Positions 59,359-64,000 of a stretch of 64,000 nucleotides of DNA are shown here, piece after piece. The translations under genes were made by a program, and so were the position numbers. The notes beneath the pieces are model-generated. The model was not told the origin of the DNA. It made no database searches and was given only the letters and a program-made list of their open reading frames with translations. The DNA is taken from NCBI GenBank assembly GCA_003452935.1, contig DMMY01000025.1:69802-133801 (forward strand). Direction: 5' to 3'. Positions within the stretch are counted from its first letter, which is position 1; each line of letters starts with the position of its first letter. Origin of the DNA: Elusimicrobiota bacterium (GTDB taxonomy: Bacteria; Elusimicrobiota; Elusimicrobia; UBA1565; UBA9628).

Positions 59359-59395
59359 GACCAGGAGGTTCTCGGTTCGACCCCGAGTGCCCCGA
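59323..59395 (+). tRNA. tRNA-Pro (anticodon TGG)
   Basis: 73 nt folding as a full cloverleaf: acceptor CGGGGCA with TGCCCCG, D stem GCTC/GAGC, anticodon stem CCTGG/CCAGG with loop TTTGGGA, T stem CTCGG/CCGAG with loop TTCGACC, discriminator A. CCA is not encoded. Confidence 0.96.
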
Positions 59396-59443
59396 TTCCT
59401 TTTCTCGTCGGAGATCTCTTGGCGCCGCCCTTTTTGGTAGGGC

Positions 59444-59602
59444 TCAGCGCGTCTGGCTGGGGGCCTGCTGCTGGTCCAGGCTTTGTTGGGATTGCTCCGA
59501 GCGCTGGCGGACCGATTCGTAATCGGTCGCCGCGGTCTGCCGCTTCGGGCAGCCGTTGAACAACGCCAGCCAGGGGAGCAGCGCCCAGGTCAATCGTCTC
59601 AT
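59444..59602 (-). CDS. Small predicted lipoprotein
   Basis: 52 aa on the minus strand; GGAGG 7 nt before ATG. Signal peptide (RRLTWALLPWLALFNGC) ends in a lipobox-like FNGC, followed by a short Gln/Ser-rich mature part. Last gene of the sdh-led run. Function unknown. Confidence 0.65.
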   Translation of the reverse strand: MRRLTWALLPWLALFNGCPKRQTAATDYESVRQRSEQSQQSLDQQQAPSQTR

Positions 59603-59622
59603 ATCATGGCCTCCATTTGATT

Positions 59623-60024
59623 TCAGCGCCGGAATCGGGCTTTATCCGGCGCTGAATCAGGGTTGCCTAAGCGCAAGACCCGAACCTCCTGGCCTTGCGT
59701 CAAAGTCACGGTCTTCTGCGCCGTATCGAGAGAGCCGCTGATTTCCGGAATCGGCCGGCGGGCATGGTCGTAGAATTTTCCGTTGCGCAGGAAGTATCTC
59801 CTCCCGGCTTGGGCCTCGGAGAGCAGCGCGTAGCCGGCCCCGGAATCCGCCATGATCGCGCTCAGGGAAAGCCGGCTGATGTCCGGCGATGAGTGAAAGG
59901 CCCCGTCGACGGGGCTCGGAGGCTCCAGCCAAACATGAGCCAGGCCCAGGATGCATAACGCCGCGATGACCGCGGCCAAGGCGGCCCAAAATCTTCTTTG
60001 GCATCGGGCGTCGTCAGTCAGCAA
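59623..60024 (-). CDS. Small membrane-anchored protein of unknown function
   Basis: 133 aa with one N-terminal helix (FWAALAAVIAALCILGLAHVWL) and a beta-rich outer part (YALLSEAQAGRRYFLRNGK; TAQKTVTLTQGQEVRVLRLG). Overlaps the release-factor-like gene by 11 nt and precedes the small lipoprotein by 20 nt, so it belongs to the same run. No family recognised. Confidence 0.65.
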   Translation of the reverse strand: MLTDDARCQRRFWAALAAVIAALCILGLAHVWLEPPSPVDGAFHSSPDISRLSLSAIMADSGAGYALLSEAQAGRRYFLRNGKFYDHARRPIPEISGSLDTAQKTVTLTQGQEVRVLRLGNPDSAPDKARFRR

Positions 60025-60400
60025 GGCGCGGCGCCTCCGGGTATTTCTCCGCGGCCCGTTCCTGGCGGCGGGACTTGCGCTTGCGGATGCGTCCGATCTC
60101 CTGGAAACGCCGCGAGGTCCCCGGGGAGACCTTCATCTCGATCTGGTCGACCAGCTCCCGCAGGGCCAAAAACCGGTTGATCGTGCGGCGGCGCTCCCTT
60201 TGCACGCGCACGCGCAGGTCCAAGGGGGGGTAATAAAGCGCGACGCAGTTGGCGGTCTTGTTGATCTTCTGCCCGCCCTTGCCGCCGCCTTTGATGAAAG
60301 ACTCCTCGATGAGTCCGACGTCGACGCCCAGGCGAACGATCCGGCTTTTAAGCTCGGCGATCTTGCCGGGCGATACGTCGAAGTTCTCGTTGAGGTTCAC
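60014..60400 (-). CDS. Class I release-factor-like peptidyl-tRNA hydrolase (GGQ protein)
   Basis: 128 aa, only the catalytic RF-1 domain: GGGKGGQKINKTANCVALYYPP carries the GGQ motif (GGKGGQKINK). The stop-codon-recognition domains are absent; the C-terminus is Arg/Lys-rich (RIRKRKSRRQERAAEKYPEA), as in ArfB/YaeJ or the RF-H-like rescue factors that release stalled ribosomes. It overlaps sdhB by 4 nt. Confidence 0.88.
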   Translation of the reverse strand: MNLNENFDVSPGKIAELKSRIVRLGVDVGLIEESFIKGGGKGGQKINKTANCVALYYPPLDLRVRVQRERRRTINRFLALRELVDQIEMKVSPGTSRRFQEIGRIRKRKSRRQERAAEKYPEAPRLAD

Positions 60401-61197
60401 TCTTCCTGGCCGATGGCCGGCTCCGGGCGCGTCTCATGCGAGCAGAACACGGCCCGGATGAACTCCCGGTTCATGCGCGCGATGTTGGTTAGCTTGATCT
60501 CCTTGGGGCAAACCGCCTCGCATTCCGCCTCGTTGGAGCAGTTGCCGAAGCCCTCCGCGTCCATCTGCTTCTGCATGGCCAGGACCCGGCGGTCGCGCTC
60601 GGGCTGGCCTTGCGGCAGCAGGGCGAACTGGGATATCTTGGCCGAAACGAAGAGCATGGCCGAGGCGTTGGGGCAGGCCGCCACGCAGGCGCCGCAGCCG
60701 ATGCAGGCCGCCGCGTCCATGGCGGCCTCGGCCTTGGGCTTGGGCACGAGGATGGCGTTGGCCTCACCCGCGCCGCCCGTGGCGACCGAGATGAAGCCTC
60801 CGGCCGCCATGACCCGGTCCAGGGCCGCGCGGTCGATGACGAGGTCCTTGATGACGGGAAAGGCGCGGGCGCGGAAAGGCTCAAGCGTTATCGTGTCGCC
60901 GTTCTTATAGGTGCGCATGTGGAGCTGGCAGCCGGTGGCGCCTTGGTCCGGCCCATGGGGCTGGCCGTCGACGGTGAGGCAGCACATGCCGCAGATGCCC
61001 TCGCGGCAGTCGTGATCAAAGGCGATGGGATCCTGGCCGTTGGCCACGAGTCCTTCGTTGACCATGTCCAGGGCCTCGAAGAATGACATGTCCGGGGTGA
61101 CTCCCTTGGCCTCGTAAGTCTCGAAACGTCCGGGCTGGTCCGGCCCTTTCTGGCGCCAGACCCGCAGGGTGACGTCCATGGTCTCGATGGCGTTCAT
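60397..61197 (-). CDS. sdhB: Fumarate reductase/succinate dehydrogenase iron-sulfur subunit
   Basis: 266 aa. Three cluster sites in order: [2Fe-2S] (CREGICGMCC and a distal Cys), [4Fe-4S] (CIGCGACVAACP) and [3Fe-4S] (CSNEAECEAVCPKEI). It carries electrons between the flavin and quinone sites. ATGA overlap with sdhA. Confidence 0.96.
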   Translation of the reverse strand: MNAIETMDVTLRVWRQKGPDQPGRFETYEAKGVTPDMSFFEALDMVNEGLVANGQDPIAFDHDCREGICGMCCLTVDGQPHGPDQGATGCQLHMRTYKNGDTITLEPFRARAFPVIKDLVIDRAALDRVMAAGGFISVATGGAGEANAILVPKPKAEAAMDAAACIGCGACVAACPNASAMLFVSAKISQFALLPQGQPERDRRVLAMQKQMDAEGFGNCSNEAECEAVCPKEIKLTNIARMNREFIRAVFCSHETRPEPAIGQEE

Positions 61198-63107
61198 GCG
61201 TAGCTCCTCTGCGAAGGTACGGCGTCCTGGAATTTGAGCGGCTCGCGGTGCTCGACGGGTTCCTTGCCCTCGCCCGCGTACTCCCAGACCGCGGCATGGC
61301 TGAAGTTGGCGTCGTCGCGCTTGGCCTCGTTGTCCGGGGTCTGGGACTCCTCGCGGAAATGGCCGCCGCAGGATTCCCGGCGCTCCAATGCGTCGCGCAC
61401 CAGAAGCTGCGCGAACTCGAGATAGTCCGCCACGCGCGCCGCCCGCTCCAAGGTCTGGTTGAACTCATCGCCCGAGCCCGAGACGATGAGGTTCTTCCAG
61501 AATTCCTCGCGGATGGCCGGTATTTTGGCCAGGGCTTCCTTGAGTTGCTTTTCGTTGCGCGACATGCCGCAGTTATCCCAGAGCAGCTTGCCCAGTTCCT
61601 TATGAAAGCTGATCGGCGTTCTCTTGCCCTTGATGGAGAGCAGCTTTTGGAAGCGCTGCTGCGCCGCGCGTTCGGCGTCCTTGAAGGCTTGGTGGCTCGC
61701 GTCCACTTTCGGGAGTTTCGTCCCGCCGAAAAAGCCGCCCAGGGTGTAGGGCGCGATGAAGTAACCGTCGGCCAGCCCCTGCATCAAGGCCGAGGCGCCC
61801 AGCCGGTTGGCTCCGTGGTCCGAGAAGTTCGCCTCTCCCAGGCAGAAGAGCCCCGGGATGGTGGTCATGAGGTTGTAGTCCACCCAGAGGCCGCCCATGG
61901 TGTAGTGCACCGCCGGATAGATGCGCATGGGCGCCTGATAAGGGTCCTCGGCGGTCAGGTGGTGGTACATGTCGAAGAGATTGCCGTATTTTTCCGCGAT
62001 CTTGGCCTTGCCCTGTCGCTTGAGAGCGTCGGCGAAGTCGAGATACACGGCCAGGCCCGTGCGGCCCACGCCGCGGCCTTCGTCGATCATCTGCTTGGCC
62101 GCGCGCGAGGCCACGTCGCGGGGCACGAGGTTGCCGAAGCTCGGGTACTTGCGCTCCAGATAATAATCCCTGTCTTCCTCGGGAATATCCCGGGCAGGCC
62201 GGTTGTCGCCCTTCTTTTTCGGCACCCAGACGCGGCCGTCGTTGCGCAGGCTCTCGCTCATGAGCGTGAGCTTGGCTTGATGCTCGCCGGATTGCGGGAT
62301 GCAGGTCGGATGGATCTGGGTGAAGCAGGGATTGGCGAAGCCCGCGCCTTTTTTATAGGCGTTCCAGATCGCGCCCGTGTTGCAGGAGTTGGCGTTGGTG
62401 GAGAGGTAGAAGGTGTTGCCGTAGCCGCCCGTGGCCAAGACGACCGCGTGTCCGGCATATGACTCGAGCTTGCCGGTCACGAGGTTGCGGACCACGATGC
62501 CCCGGGCCGCGCCGTCGACCAGGACGAGCTCGACCATTTCCCGCCGCGTAAAGAGCTGGACCTGTTTGCGTCCGACCTGGCGCATGAGGGCCGAGTAAGC
62601 GCCCAAAAGGAGCTGCTGGCCGGTCTGGCCGCGCGCGAAGAACGTGCGCGAGACCTGCGCGCCGCCGAAAGAGCGGTTGTCCAGGGTGCCGCCGTAGTCC
62701 CGGGCAAAGGGCACGCCTTGGGCCACGCACTGGTCGATGATGTTGTTTGAGACCTGGGCCAATCGGTAGACGTTGGCTTCGCGGGCGCGGTAATCGCCGC
62801 CCTTGACCGTGTCGTAGAAGAGGCGCCAGATGGAGTCCCCGTCATTTGGATAGTTCTTGGCCGCGTTGATGCCGCCTTGGGCCGCTATGGAATGCGCGCG
62901 GCGCGGGCTGTCCTGGATGCAGAAGACCTTGACGTTGTAGCCGAGCTCGGCCAAAGACGCCGCGGCCGAGGCTCCGGCCAGTCCCGTGCCGACCACGAGC
63001 ACGTCAAACTTGCGCTTGTTGGCCGGATTGACGAGCTTGAGCTCGAAGCGGTGCTTGTCCCACTTCTTATCCAGGGGTCCGTCCGGAATCTTGGCGTCGA
63101 GTTTCAT
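61194..63107 (-). CDS. sdhA: Fumarate reductase/succinate dehydrogenase flavoprotein subunit
   Basis: 637 aa. Dinucleotide site VLVVGTGLAGASAAAS; covalent-FAD His in RAHSIAAQGGINAA; VVLATGGYGNTFYLS; substrate-site His/Arg in AVHYTMGGLWVDY and GANRLGASAL. Length and motifs match the Bacteroidetes/Chlorobi-type (B-type) enzymes. With the five-helix SdhC it should work either as menaquinol:fumarate reductase or the reverse. Confidence 0.96.
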   Translation of the reverse strand: MKLDAKIPDGPLDKKWDKHRFELKLVNPANKRKFDVLVVGTGLAGASAAASLAELGYNVKVFCIQDSPRRAHSIAAQGGINAAKNYPNDGDSIWRLFYDTVKGGDYRAREANVYRLAQVSNNIIDQCVAQGVPFARDYGGTLDNRSFGGAQVSRTFFARGQTGQQLLLGAYSALMRQVGRKQVQLFTRREMVELVLVDGAARGIVVRNLVTGKLESYAGHAVVLATGGYGNTFYLSTNANSCNTGAIWNAYKKGAGFANPCFTQIHPTCIPQSGEHQAKLTLMSESLRNDGRVWVPKKKGDNRPARDIPEEDRDYYLERKYPSFGNLVPRDVASRAAKQMIDEGRGVGRTGLAVYLDFADALKRQGKAKIAEKYGNLFDMYHHLTAEDPYQAPMRIYPAVHYTMGGLWVDYNLMTTIPGLFCLGEANFSDHGANRLGASALMQGLADGYFIAPYTLGGFFGGTKLPKVDASHQAFKDAERAAQQRFQKLLSIKGKRTPISFHKELGKLLWDNCGMSRNEKQLKEALAKIPAIREEFWKNLIVSGSGDEFNQTLERAARVADYLEFAQLLVRDALERRESCGGHFREESQTPDNEAKRDDANFSHAAVWEYAGEGKEPVEHREPLKFQDAVPSQRSYA

Positions 63108-63159
63108 GGTTTCCTCCCCACGACCTCGGAATCAACCATTTCCTGCGCTCTATGCTCGG

Positions 63160-63816
63160 TCATCTCGCTCCTCCCAGCCAACAGGCCCAGATCGGTATGG
63201 CGGCGAATGCCGCCGCGGTTGCCACGGCAAAAACAAGCCCGACGGCCTTGATGAGCGGCGTGTACTTGGGATGATTGATCCCCAGGGTTTGGAAAGCGCT
63301 CTGAAAGCCGTGGCTCAAATGCAGTCCCAGGCCGGCCATGGCCAGGACGTAGAACCCGGCGATCCAGGGGTTGCCCAGGAATTCCATGACCCTTTCGAAG
63401 AGTTCCTCATTCCGGAAATCGCTGCGCCAGCCATACTTGAACGTCGCCACGTGCGCAATGAGGAAGGCCAGCAGGAGAAAGGCCGTGTAGATCATGGTGG
63501 TCGAACCTATGGTTCGTCCGCCCTTTGACACGCTCATCTCATAGGCCACGGGCCGCGCGCCCCAATTTTGCCAGCGGGCGTAAAGGGTCACGATGACGTG
63601 GATGAGGAACAAGGCCAGCAGGCCGAGTTCGGCCAAGGGCGTCAGCGGGTTGGTCTGCAGGAAATGGGCGTAGGCGTTGAACTGGTCCGCGCCGAGGAAC
63701 AAGATCAGGTTGCCCACAAGGTGCGGGATCAGGAAACAGCACAGCAGCAATCCGGCTATCCCTATGGTGATTTTCTTCCCGATCGATGAGTTGAGCAAGT
63801 CGAAAAGCCAGCGCAT
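63160..63816 (-). CDS. sdhC: Cytochrome b558-type membrane anchor subunit
   Basis: 218 aa, five hydrophobic helices with His residues spaced for two haems (IPHLVGN, AHFLQTN, FLIHVIVTLY, FLIAHVATF, LHLSHGFQS). B-type single-anchor subunit, so no SdhD. First gene of the sdhCAB operon, with a promoter and a repeat-rich operator-like region upstream. Confidence 0.93.
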   Translation of the reverse strand: MRWLFDLLNSSIGKKITIGIAGLLLCCFLIPHLVGNLILFLGADQFNAYAHFLQTNPLTPLAELGLLALFLIHVIVTLYARWQNWGARPVAYEMSVSKGGRTIGSTTMIYTAFLLLAFLIAHVATFKYGWRSDFRNEELFERVMEFLGNPWIAGFYVLAMAGLGLHLSHGFQSAFQTLGINHPKYTPLIKAVGLVFAVATAAAFAAIPIWACWLGGAR

Positions 63817-63855
63817 TCCTTTGTATTCTCCTTGCCGCGCAGGGGCGGTTACCGG

Positions 63856-63884
63856 ATTCTAATACATTAGATTTGCTAATACAA
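63856..63884 (-). promoter_or_regulatory. sdhC promoter with overlapping operator-like repeats
   Basis: Minus strand TTGTAT (63884-63879), 17-nt spacer, TAGAAT (63861-63856). The spacer holds a perfect inverted repeat ATTAG-N5-CTAAT and two direct copies of GTATTAG one and a half turns apart (17 nt). A repressor bound here would block the polymerase. Confidence 0.6.
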
Positions 63885-63888
63885 TGCG

Positions 63889-63917
63889 CCGGCCCAGGGC
63901 GTCAGGCCCTGGGCCGG
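63889..63917 (-). terminator. Strong hairpin after the partial right-edge gene
   Basis: A 12-bp perfect stem (CCGGCCCAGGGC and complement) around a 5-nt loop, located 3' of the stop at 63936. There is no T-run on either strand, so it may be a processing or Rho-assisted end rather than a classic terminator. Confidence 0.45.
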
Positions 63918-63935
63918 GGAAGGGTCGCAGCCGGG

Positions 63936-64000
63936 CTAATTGGCCGCGGGTTGAGGCGCGGGGACCGTCTCTTCGGCCTTGGTTTTTTCCTCGGGTTTCT
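63936..64000 (-). CDS. C-terminal end of a gene cut by the window edge
   Basis: About 20 codons remain on the minus strand, ending KTKAEETVPAPQPAAN and TAG. The tail is Lys/Glu/Pro/Ala-rich, like a linker or disordered end. Product unknown. Confidence 0.5.
   Translation of the reverse strand, partial: KPEEKTKAEETVPAPQPAAN

Noticed and set aside
1..64000. CRISPR array
   Set aside because: No regularly spaced direct repeats with unique spacers seen; the repeats found are palindromic elements or island borders.

Overview
A 64-kb GC-rich bacterial chromosome segment with dense genes on both strands. There is no rRNA. The only complete RNA gene found is tRNA-Pro(TGG). The bulk is ordinary anaerobe-style metabolism: a quinone-linked fumarate reductase/succinate dehydrogenase (sdhCAB), class I fumarase, ADP-forming acetyl-CoA synthetase, transketolase, aspartate carbamoyltransferase with carbamate kinase, and a YgeY/YgeW-type pair. 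Several large proteins share a secretory leader, a long Ala/Pro-rich spacer and then a domain normally found in the cytosol. From memory of such leaders this suggests an Elusimicrobiota-like lineage, but this is a weak inference; no phylogenetic marker in the window settles it.

Layout. 0-2.9 kb (minus): an EndoQ-like nuclease coupled to a short UvrD-like helicase, both ending in sliding-clamp-binding-like peptides. 2.9-7.8 kb: an exported ATP-grasp/MFS fusion and an unknown exported Ala-rich protein. 7.8-14.1 kb: uspA, then a five-gene plus-strand run of DUF2339, DUF3999, cysK, cysE and a squalene/phytoene synthase-like gene. 14.1-29.6 kb (minus): a BamE-like exported protein, a REC-kinase, a P-loop protein, fumarase, a leader-only protein, arcC, pyrB, a large hybrid kinase, an operon joined by ATGA overlaps (TPP enzyme, solute-binding protein, methyltransferase), and an HTH-REC regulator. 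29.6-35.4 kb (plus): a lone receiver, ygeY-like, ygeW-like, a secreted GH13 amylase and an M14 carboxypeptidase. 35.5-46.3 kb (minus): an APC permease, sensor kinases, ADP-forming acetyl-CoA synthetase, transketolase, a small Ig-like protein and an aminotransferase. 46.4-51.7 kb (plus): hydrolase, trmL, a small exported protein, a 157-bp palindromic element and an exported Lon-like protease. 51.7-54.9 kb (minus): a GYF/zinc-ribbon protein, a CDP-alcohol phosphatidyltransferase and a receiver. 55.0-59.4 kb (plus): an exported FAD oxidoreductase and tRNA-Pro, split from each other by a 2.2-kb island. 59.4-64 kb (minus): sdhCAB with a release-factor-like gene, two small envelope genes and the end of one more gene.

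The most notable signals are: (1) a tRNA-Pro island bounded by exact 60-bp direct repeats, carrying an IS91-family transposase remnant and two toxin-antitoxin modules, one laid out like an integron cassette; (2) a recurrent promoter layout with the -10 box only 6-10 nt before the start codon and no Shine-Dalgarno sequence, implying leaderless mRNAs for kinases, regulators, toxins and an oxidoreductase; (3) the leader-plus-cytosolic-enzyme architecture, including a Lon-like protease; (4) two palindromic intergenic elements; (5) the EndoQ-helicase pair with matching C-terminal clamp motifs. Seven two-component proteins lie in the window and none forms an obvious adjacent kinase-regulator pair.
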